Assembly: GCA_902500695.1 (NCBI GenBank)
Contig: CABVRQ010000128.1
Location: forward strand, 1 to 6,699
Source of the DNA: an uncultured Nitrospira sp.
GTDB taxonomy: Bacteria; Nitrospirota; Nitrospiria; Nitrospirales; UBA8639
Length of the DNA stretch: 6,699 bases
Reading direction: 5' to 3'
This document shows, piece by piece, positions 1 to 5,695 of the stretch. Each line of letters begins with the position of its first letter. Positions within the stretch are counted from its first letter, which is position 1. Below the pieces are notes generated by a model that did no database searches, had not been told where the DNA came from, and worked only from the letters and a program-made list of their open reading frames with translations. Both the position numbers and the translations under genes were made by a program.

Positions 1-3
1 TTG

Positions 4-693
4 TTATGCCTTTTCTTTCTCCATCGAGGCAATGAAGGAATCAGCTTCTTTGATAGACGCCTCCATTTCTTTAATGAGTGCGGCGATGTTGCCTTCCACC
101 GAGACTAACTCACTTTTTAACGACGCGATGGCTTGTGCGTTCAGGTTGTGTTTCAGAAAGAGGACCTGGTCTTTGAATTTCGCCAACACCGGGTCCATTT
201 TCGTTTCTGCCCGTTTCATGGCTTTGATTAATTGAGCATATTGGGTACGTGTTTGTGTGAGTTGTTTTTGGCTGTTTTTGCGCAAGGCGGCGCTGGAATA
301 TTCTTTGAGTTCAGCCTCCCATTCTTCAAATAGAGCCTCAGAGACATCTTCCACCGACGCGATGCGATCTCGAACCGCTTGGGCTTTGGCCTCGCTCTGT
401 TCGTATTCCGCATTCAGGACGTCGTATTTGTCCTGTAATTCACCTCCCTCGATATTGAGGGTTTTGGTAAACCGGTCAAGCGCGGATTTGAATTGTTCCT
501 TGGCTTCCTGTTGGGCGTCCCGGGCCTTTTCCACATCGGACACCATCAAGTCTCGTTTGTGATAGCCTATCTTCTCCATGGCATCATAATAGATGCTCTG
601 GCAACCGAGGGCGGTGAGACTCAAGAGGACCATTCCACATGTCAGAAGCGGTAAAAGGCTATGAGAGTAAGTACGAAAATATCGAGGGTGCAT
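4..693 (-). CDS. DUF2959 family lipoprotein, helical
   Basis: Product of 229 residues matching the DUF2959 family, whose function is unknown. Residues 1-31 look like a lipoprotein signal: Arg-4 and Arg-7, a hydrophobic stretch from about 13 to 30, then A-L-G-C with Cys-31 as the likely lipidated residue. Ala at -3 is less usual than Leu, so lipidation is likely but not certain. The family hallmark follows at about 35-72 (YYDAMEKIGYHKRD, then a D/Q/E-rich helix including ARDAQQEAKEQF). The rest, to 229, is almost all charged helix with coiled-coil character, so a periplasm-facing, membrane-anchored rod or oligomer is plausible. The reading frame is open to an ATG at 723, but that start has no ribosome binding site. 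AAGGA at 701-705 sits 7 bases before the ATG at 693 (4 before the one at 696), so I choose 693. It lies 53 bases downstream of the DUF2780 gene and is probably cotranscribed with it. Family assignment is from recognition of the motif. Confidence 0.85.
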   Translation of the reverse strand: MHPRYFRTYSHSLLPLLTCGMVLLSLTALGCQSIYYDAMEKIGYHKRDLMVSDVEKARDAQQEAKEQFKSALDRFTKTLNIEGGELQDKYDVLNAEYEQSEAKAQAVRDRIASVEDVSEALFEEWEAELKEYSSAALRKNSQKQLTQTRTQYAQLIKAMKRAETKMDPVLAKFKDQVLFLKHNLNAQAIASLKSELVSVEGNIAALIKEMEASIKEADSFIASMEKEKA

Positions 694-700
694 CATGTCA

Positions 701-705
701 TCCTT
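701..705 (-). promoter_or_regulatory. Ribosome binding site deciding the DUF2959 start
   Basis: AAGGA on the minus strand, 7 bases before the ATG at 693 and 4 before the adjacent ATG at 696. The longer alternative start at 723 has no such site, which argues for a 229-230 residue product with a normal-length signal peptide. Confidence 0.55.
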
Positions 706-746
706 GTGTAAGTCATTGTTCATTGGTTCAATCAGGGTATGGATGA

Positions 747-1172
747 TTACGAGGGTTTCAAAACTTTTTCCAGAAGCCCCTTCATGGAATCACCGCCTTG
801 ATTTTGGACGAAAGAAAGGACGATCGGGACAAACTTTCCAATCATGTCGGTGCTTAACCCCAGTTGCGAAAATCCACTTGCCAAATTGGCGAGACTCCCT
901 AATCCTCCCATCTTGTCCCCTAATCCTCCGGCTCCGAGTGAAGAGGCGATCCCTCCCAACGCTCCCATCATGCCGCCGCCGGCAGAGGCCGCCGTGGAGG
1001 GAGCCGGTGCTGCTCCTAAGAGGTCCTTGACCTCTGGAACCTTTTCGGCGAACTGTTGGAATTCGCCTGCTCCTAATTTGTCTTTTGCCAGTTTGAACAA
1101 AAGCCCGGCGCCGCCTTTGGCTTGGCCTTCATTGACGCCCAGATTGCTGACAAGTTGTTGAATCAATTCCAT
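747..1172 (-). CDS. DUF2780 family glycine-rich protein
   Basis: Product of 141 residues resembling the DUF2780 (VcgC/VcgE) family, function unknown. An N-terminal helical part, residues 1-55, carries the typical pattern LVSNLGVNEGQAKGG...LFKLAK...FQQFAEKVPEV-DLLGAAP. Residues 56-100 form a low-complexity linker rich in Ala, Gly, Ser and Met (GGGMMGALGGIASSLGAGG). Residues 101-141 form the conserved C-terminal block (LGLSTDMIGKFVPIVLSFVQ...GLLEKVLK). There is no clear signal peptide in the chosen form. The frame is open to an ATG at 1211, but AGGAGGT at 1180-1186 lies 7 bases before the ATG at 1172, and family similarity also begins there, so 1172 is the start. It precedes the DUF2959 lipoprotein by 53 bases on the same strand and is 190 bases downstream of the ATPase stop. 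The glycine-rich linker could mediate self-association, but that is inference. Confidence 0.85.
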   Translation of the reverse strand: MELIQQLVSNLGVNEGQAKGGAGLLFKLAKDKLGAGEFQQFAEKVPEVKDLLGAAPAPSTAASAGGGMMGALGGIASSLGAGGLGDKMGGLGSLANLASGFSQLGLSTDMIGKFVPIVLSFVQNQGGDSMKGLLEKVLKPS

Positions 1173-1179
1173 GGCATAG

Positions 1180-1186
1180 ACCTCCT
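1180..1186 (-). promoter_or_regulatory. Strong ribosome binding site for the DUF2780 gene
   Basis: A full AGGAGGT on the minus strand, 7 bases before the ATG at 1172. It is among the strongest sites in the window and fixes the start 13 codons inside the longest open frame. Confidence 0.75.
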
Positions 1187-1362
1187 GGTGAACAATCGCA
1201 TACCTGGACACGCGGGTAAAAAAATCAGTGAGGGGGTAGGCCGATCACTTCCACATTAGTCGATCATTGCTGTTGAAACATCAGCCGTACACGATAGGAT
1301 ACGGGATGTGTCGCACAAAAGGAAACCCGAATCGGGAAATCCCTGGCTGGACAGTGAGAGGG

Positions 1363-3828
1363 TCAAAGCCACGCAGGAGTCTGTTGGCCCCTGCTGGTTT
1401 CCATCCAGTACGGGACCCACGCCAAAGCCACTAACTTCGTCGAAATGTTGGTCTTTTTGGGGCGTACAATGAGAGTCTCCAGGGGAATGGTTTGAACATC
1501 CCACTGAGTGGTCAGTGATTGAATCTCTTGTTGTAACTCCGCATCTAAAGCCGCCAATTGTTGTTGAAGGGCGTCCACATTTTCCTCGGCACGGTCCACA
1601 TCCTTGCCTTCTTTCATGGTTCGGCTCATGCCACGAACGGCGGACGTGGCCTGACCCATCGAAGACCGGCTGACGGTTTTACGGCCCATGAAGACTGATA
1701 AAAGAGTTGCGCCGATGGAAATCACCGTTTGGAGTTTTTGTTGTTTGGCTTGCTCGGATTCCCGTTGGACGGCTTGCTCAGCCCGCCGGATACGATCTTC
1801 AAGAGTCGCCATTTTTCCGGCATATTTTTTTCTGAGTGTGTCGGTCTCTTCATCCCGACGTTCGCGGACGAGCTGTTGTAATCGAAGGCGGAAATCACGT
1901 TCTGATTCATGTGGGCCGGATGTCACTCCTAACGAGGCATTCCGGAATATGTTCAAGGTTTGTGTCCGGTAGACCCAATCTTCAAAATCTTTTTCCCAGC
2001 CTTTATAGGATTTTTCCTGGCTGGCGGTGCCGGGCAGATCCCCGAACTGTGCTCCGTCCGCAGGATGGGCATTTAAATCAGCGGGTGGAATATCGAGAGA
2101 TTCCGCTTGATCCCACTGGACCGGGACCGGACCGGCAATCATGGATGCCAGGGCCTGGACCTCCCGGACTTCATCCAATTTCGTTTTGGCATCCTGGTAA
2201 TGGACCGATGCGGCGCCATACAGGCGTGGGTGATAGAGGATTGAGGCATCTGCGGGTCTCGCTCCCCGAATGGGCACGAAATGTTGGCGGATGTCCGGGG
2301 GAAGAACCGGTGGATGTGTGGCGCTGTCTCTGGGAGGTGTTCCGGTATGAGATGAAGAGGCGGCAGCTTGGGTGTTCGTTGAAACGGGTGAGGCTGCAGA
2401 ATCGGAAAGCAAAGCTTTTACCGGATCCATCAAAGTTTTAATCTGCGTCCGGGTTAATGGTCCCCGAAGATAGGACAGCGCCCAGCGGGTCTCAAAAATT
2501 TCCGGTCCATCGTCATGGACGTTGTTCATGAGAAATACCCGGTTTCCGAGACCGGAGATAATCTGTTCCATTTTCTGACGATTGAAGTTTCCTGCACTAT
2601 TGGCCGCAGCCCCCTCGAGTCCATCCAGCACGCGTGCCATGTCCCGTTCGGTCTGGAGACGCCCGATAAACCATGTGCCCGTATTGCCCAATCCTTTGTA
2701 ATCCAGGTCAACCGGATTTTGCGTCGCAAGCACGACCCCCAGGCCAAAGGCGCGGGCTTGTTTCAGCATGGTGAGCATCGGCGCTTTAGAGGGCGGATTT
2801 TTGATGGGAGGGAAGAAGCCAAAGACCTCATCCATATAGAGCAGTGCGCGCAGACTCGTGGTGCCGGATTGGCTTCGCATCCAACTGACCATTTGAGTGA
2901 GCAGGAGACTGACAAAAAACATGCGCTCGGTGTCATTCAAATGTGCGATGGAAAAAATGGCGATGCGGGGCTTGCCGGTTGGAGAATGCAAGATCTGATC
3001 GATATCCATCGGCTGGCCATCCAGCCAGGCGGAAAATCCTGGTGCACCCAATAAATTATTAAAACGCATCGCCAACGCAAAGCGATCCTTCGAGGAGAAA
3101 ACCGATTCCAGGTCCATCACCCCCAATTTGGAAAACGGCGGGGTTTGAATCTGTTGGATGAGCGAGGAAATCGTCAGGTCCTGGCCGGCTTCCCAGGAGG
3201 TCTTCAAGATATTGGCCAGCAGAATATGCTCGGGACTTTGCAGAGGATCCGCGTCCAGACCAACCAGATTGAGTAAGCTGGTCGCCGTGGTGCCCACTCG
3301 GTCCCCTAAGAGTTCTGCGTCTTCAAGGATTTTTGGAGGAGGTACCGAAAAGGATTGCAGAATGGAAACCGGAAGTCCTGCCGTGCTGCCAGGGGTATAG
3401 ACTAAAAATTCCGCTGCTTCCCGGAGTTTCGCGATTCTGGCTCCATCCTGGCCCCAGGACTCCAAGCCTGCTTTCCATTTGGTCGCTTCCTTGTCCGCGA
3501 AGGCTTCGGGTGTGAGTTCTTTTTTCTTCGCATCATCTGGATTGATCCAGGGGAGAAAATCACTGCCGCGCAGGTCAGGGAAGGTCAATAAAAGATTGGC
3601 AATATCGCCTTTGGGGTCAATGATGATGGCGGGGATATTGTCGATCGCTGCCTCTTCCAACAGGCCAATACACAAGCCGGTCTTGCCGCTACCCGTCATC
3701 CCCACGCAGACGGCATGGGTCACCAAGTCTTTAGAGTCATAGAGAAGCAAGCCGGGTTTTGCTGATTTGGTGGCGAGGTCGTACGGACGCCCTAAATAAA
3801 ACACCCCGAGCTTTTCATAATCAGACAT
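1363..3828 (-). CDS. HerA/DUF87-type P-loop ATPase with C-terminal coiled coils
   Basis: Intact 821-residue ATPase of the HerA/FtsK superfamily (DUF87/DUF853-like). Visible motifs are Walker A GMTGSGKT at 43-50 (Lys-49), an acidic DPKGD motif at 71-75, Walker B with Asp-333 and Glu-334 (LLYMDEVFGFFP), sensor-like ATQNP at 368-372, and FIGRLQTERD at 387-396, which may carry an arginine finger. Walker A sits near the N-terminus, so the N-terminal HAS barrel of archaeal HerA is absent. After the motor domain (about 1-470) comes a Ser/Ala/Pro linker (about 475-510), a second region, a coiled coil (about 640-700), a short hydrophobic glycine-containing helix (about 701-714, IGATLLSVFMG), a second coiled coil (about 740-775) and a tail with a VRPKKTNI motif. 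Members of this superfamily move DNA or protein, or remodel complexes, as ring hexamers; the substrate here is unknown. AAGGGA lies 10 bases before the ATG, a weakish site. A 525-base non-coding region with a 14-base palindrome lies upstream. Confidence 0.9.
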   Translation of the reverse strand: MSDYEKLGVFYLGRPYDLATKSAKPGLLLYDSKDLVTHAVCVGMTGSGKTGLCIGLLEEAAIDNIPAIIIDPKGDIANLLLTFPDLRGSDFLPWINPDDAKKKELTPEAFADKEATKWKAGLESWGQDGARIAKLREAAEFLVYTPGSTAGLPVSILQSFSVPPPKILEDAELLGDRVGTTATSLLNLVGLDADPLQSPEHILLANILKTSWEAGQDLTISSLIQQIQTPPFSKLGVMDLESVFSSKDRFALAMRFNNLLGAPGFSAWLDGQPMDIDQILHSPTGKPRIAIFSIAHLNDTERMFFVSLLLTQMVSWMRSQSGTTSLRALLYMDEVFGFFPPIKNPPSKAPMLTMLKQARAFGLGVVLATQNPVDLDYKGLGNTGTWFIGRLQTERDMARVLDGLEGAAANSAGNFNRQKMEQIISGLGNRVFLMNNVHDDGPEIFETRWALSYLRGPLTRTQIKTLMDPVKALLSDSAASPVSTNTQAAASSSHTGTPPRDSATHPPVLPPDIRQHFVPIRGARPADASILYHPRLYGAASVHYQDAKTKLDEVREVQALASMIAGPVPVQWDQAESLDIPPADLNAHPADGAQFGDLPGTASQEKSYKGWEKDFEDWVYRTQTLNIFRNASLGVTSGPHESERDFRLRLQQLVRERRDEETDTLRKKYAGKMATLEDRIRRAEQAVQRESEQAKQQKLQTVISIGATLLSVFMGRKTVSRSSMGQATSAVRGMSRTMKEGKDVDRAEENVDALQQQLAALDAELQQEIQSLTTQWDVQTIPLETLIVRPKKTNISTKLVALAWVPYWMETSRGQQTPAWL

Positions 3829-3914
3829 TGGGAGCCATTCCCTTCGTTAACTTGTCATTGATACTGTACCGTTTAATCGGGGCGGTGGGATCTTGTTTGC
3901 CGGATAAACATCTG

Positions 3915-3928
3915 TTTCACATGTGAAA
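3915..3928. promoter_or_regulatory. Perfect 14-base palindrome upstream of the ATPase gene
   Basis: TTTCACATGTGAAA is a perfect palindrome centred about 93 bases before the ATPase ATG. On the minus strand a TTGTTA (partial match to a -35 box) lies directly before it, so it sits where an operator would lie. The binding protein is unknown. No good -10 box is visible, so the promoter itself is not claimed. Confidence 0.35.
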
Positions 3929-4141
3929 AGATAACAAAGTGTCATGGGAAACTGCACCCTGGCAATAGAAAATTGAAAAATCTTTTCTTCCGGCAAGGGG
4001 TGGGGGCGAAGCCAGTTCGGGTTGTATAGAAAGGAGTATGATTCGTTTCGGGCAAGGAAGGAAGGACCAAGGGAAATAGTCTGACTAATCCTCGGATGAT
4101 TTTCAGGAAAAGGCTATTTCAGGGGATAGGGATGAATCAGT

Positions 4142-4176
4142 TAAAAATCGGCGACTGACCATACGATCAGCCGCCG
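4142..4176 (-). terminator. Likely intrinsic terminator of the small lipoprotein transcript
   Basis: Read on the minus strand, a stem of CGGCG and CTGA-type pairs (arms 4149-4158 and 4167-4176, 9 of 10 bases paired, one A/C mismatch, 8-base loop) is followed at once by ATTTTTAA. A GC-rich stem plus a T run is the classic form. It lies about 180 bases beyond the lipoprotein stop and in the right orientation for it. The T run is only five bases, so efficiency may be modest. Confidence 0.55.
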
Positions 4177-4263
4177 TTGTCAGGTCTCAACCCGCAAGCC
4201 TGGAGGAGAAAGACCTGGACCGATATGGGATGTCGCCACCTCATGAATAATTAGTGGTCCCAT
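4149..4263 (-). ncRNA. Candidate structured RNA or structured 3' UTR (unproven)
   Basis: Three consecutive potential hairpins: arms 4149-4158/4167-4176; arms CAGGTCT 4181-4187 and AGACCTG 4211-4217 with a 23-base loop; and arms ATGGGA 4225-4230 and TCCCAT 4258-4263, extended inside by CCAC 4236-4239 pairing with GTGG 4254-4257. On the minus strand the terminator-like hairpin comes last, as expected for the 3' end of an RNA. It could be the structured 3' UTR of the lipoprotein mRNA or a small RNA. It matches no known RNA family that I recognise. Confidence 0.25.
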
Positions 4264-4302
4264 TGACGTCTCCGGTAGGCTTTACCTTGGAGATTTCTCA
4301 AT

Positions 4303-4316
4303 TGACTGGTCAGTCA
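4303..4316. promoter_or_regulatory. TetR-style palindrome without an adjacent promoter
   Basis: TGACTG-GT-CAGTCA, perfect six-base arms around a two-base centre. The shape resembles operators of TetR-family repressors. It lies just downstream of the lipoprotein stop on the minus strand, and no plus-strand gene follows within 700 bases, so it has no obvious target here. Confidence 0.25.
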
Positions 4317-4353
4317 GTTTCGGTCACGTAAGTTTCAAGGTCAACTCAGTACC

Positions 4354-4716
4354 CTATTTGAATTTAATCGCGGTTCCTTTGACTGTGGTGCAGGTAAAAG
4401 TATAGACGTTGTAAATGGGAATGAAACCATACAGGCTGCTTTCTGCTGAGACATTGAGTAAGGCATCTCCGCCAGTGGCTTCTAAGGCCTTATCCACCGC
4501 TTTAGCCATATCCGATTGACCAAATGGGATAATGGCCAAAATGAAATGACGGCACGCTTGTCCTTCAGCTGGTCCCAATTCCTCAAAACCCTGGCTGTTT
4601 TTTAACAGTGATGCTGGATCTGCTGAGCTTTTGGTCACAATTCCCAACGTTCCAGTGGTGCTGCATCCCGCCAACATACATGTCAGTAACAGAACCAATC
4701 GCATGAAGATGGACAT
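4354..4716 (-). CDS. Small predicted lipoprotein
   Basis: Product of 120 residues. Residues 1-18 are a textbook lipoprotein signal: Arg-6, a hydrophobic LVLLLTCML core and lipobox L-A-G-C with Cys-18 as the first mature residue. Ser at +2 predicts outer-membrane sorting if the E. coli Lol rule applies. The mature part has a GPAEGQACRHFILAIIPFGQ segment (48-67), a helix with GGDALLNVSAES (82-93) and a final FTCTTVKGTAIKF strand (107-119). This layout recalls small lipoproteins of the TRL-like and related families (a G-x-A/C motif, then an 'I..FG' turn, a helix, and a V-x-G-x-A end). The resemblance is loose and I give no firm family. Cys-55 and Cys-109 could form a disulfide. AAGGAG at 4723-4728 lies 6 bases before the ATG, an excellent site. 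It is flanked by non-coding regions on both sides, so it is probably monocistronic and ends at the hairpin near 4149-4176. Confidence 0.8.
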   Translation of the reverse strand: MSIFMRLVLLLTCMLAGCSTTGTLGIVTKSSADPASLLKNSQGFEELGPAEGQACRHFILAIIPFGQSDMAKAVDKALEATGGDALLNVSAESSLYGFIPIYNVYTFTCTTVKGTAIKFK

Positions 4717-4998
4717 GTTCTTCTCCTTAAGATGCGGTTTAACCTCATTCCTGTCAGTTCAGTCGGAATAACCTCTTGAAATCTTAACCAACACGTTTGG
4801 TATTTCCTTGTGGAATTGAAACAATCCTGGAAAGTGCTGTTTTTGAGAAGATGGTGTAGCCTCTAGCCTATAAATCATAGCTGGGGACCAACCGGGGGTG
4901 AATGGATTAGGGAGGAAGAACTAGTATATTTGAACATTAGGAGGTAAGGCAAAAATAAGGATTGAAGGTGAAGACAGCGCTCCGGAAGAAGGGTACTG

Positions 4999-5011
4999 TT
5001 CGAATTTCGAA
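4999..5011. promoter_or_regulatory. 13-base palindrome upstream of csaA
   Basis: TTCGAA-T-TTCGAA, perfect arms around one base, 31 bases before the csaA GTG. It may be an operator or chance AT-rich symmetry. It does not fit a known LexA or HrcA box. Confidence 0.2.
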
Positions 5012-5030
5012 AAATTGTTGTTAGTTCTTG

Positions 5031-5037
5031 AAGGGGG
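5031..5037 (+). promoter_or_regulatory. Ribosome binding site selecting the csaA GTG start
   Basis: AAGGGGG, 5 bases before the GTG at 5043. It lies inside the longer TTG-started frame, which it therefore argues against. Confidence 0.5.
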
Positions 5038-5042
5038 ATGAG

Positions 5043-5381
5043 GTGGAGACCATTGCGTGGGATGATTTCATAAAAGTTGAGCTTCGGGTCGGGCGTATCG
5101 TTAGTGCCGCGTTTTTCCCGGAAGCCAAAAAGCCTGCCTATATGCTGCAAGTTGATTTTGGCAGGGACATCGGCATCAAGAAGTCGAGCGCTCAGATTAC
5201 GGATCTCTACAAGCCGGAAGATTTAGTGGGAAAGCTGGTGGTCGCCGTCGTGAATTTTCCAAGCAAACAAATCGGTCCGTTGATGTCGGAATGCCTGGTC
5301 ACGGGATTTCATAATGACAAGGGGGAGGTGGCGTTGTGTGTCCCGGACAAGCCCGTTCCTCCAGGCACAAAGTTGTTGTAA
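5043..5381 (+). CDS. csaA: CsaA-type tRNA-binding domain protein
   Basis: Product of 112 residues, the usual size for stand-alone tRNA-binding domain proteins (CsaA about 110). It forms a single OB fold: FIKVELRVGRIVSAAFFPEAKKPAYMLQVDFG (9-40), then the CsaA-type GIKKSSAQITDLYKPEDLVGK (44-64), VVAVVNFPSKQIGPLMSECLVTGF (67-89) and a C-terminal PDKPVPPGTKLL. The SSAQIT and NFP motifs fit CsaA better than YgjH. CsaA binds tRNA and has been described as having chaperone- or secretion-related activity in Bacillus; its role here is inferred only from homology and it is presumably cytosolic. The frame is open to a TTG at 5028 with no ribosome binding site. AAGGGGG at 5031-5037 lies 5 bases before the GTG at 5043, and METIAWDDF is where family similarity begins, so GTG is chosen. 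It stands alone; the next gene starts 314 bases later. Confidence 0.9.
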   Translation: METIAWDDFIKVELRVGRIVSAAFFPEAKKPAYMLQVDFGRDIGIKKSSAQITDLYKPEDLVGKLVVAVVNFPSKQIGPLMSECLVTGFHNDKGEVALCVPDKPVPPGTKLL

Positions 5382-5432
5382 AGATGGTTAGCTGATTTTC
5401 CAGACAGGCAAACTATTTTCGTGGAGAAACTT

Positions 5433-5471
5433 AAGGAAAATATACTGGGAGAGGCTTTGAATATTTTCCTT
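5433..5471. repeat. Perfect 11-base inverted repeat, 17-base spacer
   Basis: AAGGAAAATAT at 5433-5443 and its exact complement ATATTTTCCTT at 5461-5471. It starts 51 bases after the csaA stop. On the plus strand the stem's right arm ends in a short T-rich stretch, so it could act as a weak terminator for csaA; equally it could be a binding site. The arms are AT-rich, which is poor for an intrinsic terminator. Confidence 0.45.
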
Positions 5472-5666
5472 TGATCGAATTATGACAATTCTCGATGTTT
5501 TCAGGGGGATCTTCAGAGATATTGTGGTTGCCGGATTCGTCGTCCCCTGGATTCAGGGCAATGACCCAATCTGGATAGTTGATGACGCCAAATTTTTTTG
5601 GAAAGTTATGAGGACGTGGGGGAAAGGGTCTGGTTTAACAAATGAGGGGCGGCGAAACACAAAATT

Positions 5667-5681
5667 GTTGAAAATTTCAAC
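5667..5681. promoter_or_regulatory. Probable autoregulatory operator of the toxin-antitoxin operon
   Basis: GTTGAAA-A-TTTCAAC, perfect seven-base arms around one base, ending 14 bases before the antitoxin ATG and just before its ribosome binding site. Antitoxins with ribbon-helix-helix domains usually bind such palindromes in their own promoter, and repression is strengthened by the toxin. The position fits; the binding itself is inferred. Confidence 0.5.
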
Positions 5682-5684
5682 CAT

Positions 5685-5691
5685 GGAGGGG
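5685..5691 (+). promoter_or_regulatory. Ribosome binding site of the antitoxin gene
   Basis: GGAGGGG, 4 bases before the ATG at 5696 (6 counted from GGAGG). It rules against the TTG at 5693, which is too close, and favours 5696 over the ATG at 5705. Confidence 0.6.
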
Positions 5692-5695
5692 TTTG

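Larger units (their letters stand above)
3829..4353. other. 525-base intergenic region with palindromes and hairpins
   Basis: No convincing gene on either strand. It contains the upstream region of the ATPase (including a 14-base palindrome at 3915-3928), three successive potential hairpins between 4149 and 4263, and a TetR-style palindrome at 4303-4316. From 3940 to 4140 I see only purine-rich sequence with no supported signal. I found no tRNA-like or known riboswitch motif. Confidence 0.6.
4717..5042. other. Divergent intergenic region between lipoprotein and csaA
   Basis: This 326-base region separates the minus-strand lipoprotein from the plus-strand csaA, so it should hold both promoters. 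A weak plus-strand candidate is TTGAGA (4843-4848) with TATAAA (4869-4874), but the 20-base spacing is long. TATATT occurs at 4925-4930 without a good partner. A strong AGGAGGT at 4939-4945 has no start codon at usable distance. TTCGAATTTCGAA at 4999-5011 is palindromic. Confidence 0.5.
5382..5695. other. Intergenic region between csaA and the toxin-antitoxin pair
   Basis: This 314-base region has no convincing gene. A frame open from an ATG at 5482 runs into the antitoxin, lacks a ribosome binding site and has no recognisable features, so I treat it as chance. Two clear inverted repeats are present: 11-base arms at 5433-5443/5461-5471, and a 15-base palindrome at 5667-5681. I found no confident -35/-10 pair. 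Confidence 0.55.

Noticed and set aside
1326..1336. CCCGAATCGGG hairpin after the ATPase stop as a terminator
   Set aside because: The stem is only 4-5 pairs with almost no loop, and the following T-rich stretch on the minus strand is interrupted.
1836..2441. 201-codon plus-strand frame inside the ATPase gene
   Set aside because: It lies wholly antisense to a well-supported coding region and its proline/arginine-rich translation looks like a shadow.
4038..4079. 13-codon frame with GGAG nearby upstream of the ATPase
   Set aside because: The GGAG is only one base from the ATG, too close to act, and the peptide has no features.
4153..4315. GACTGACCA/TGGTCAGTC as terminal inverted repeats of a small mobile element
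   Set aside because: Nine-base complementary pairs arise by chance in a region this size, and no target duplication flanks them.
4939..5024. AGGAGGT at 4939-4945 and an 18-codon frame starting with GTG at 4968
   Set aside because: The strong site has no start codon at proper distance, and the short basic peptide has no support beyond an AAGG before it. A leader peptide for csaA cannot be shown.
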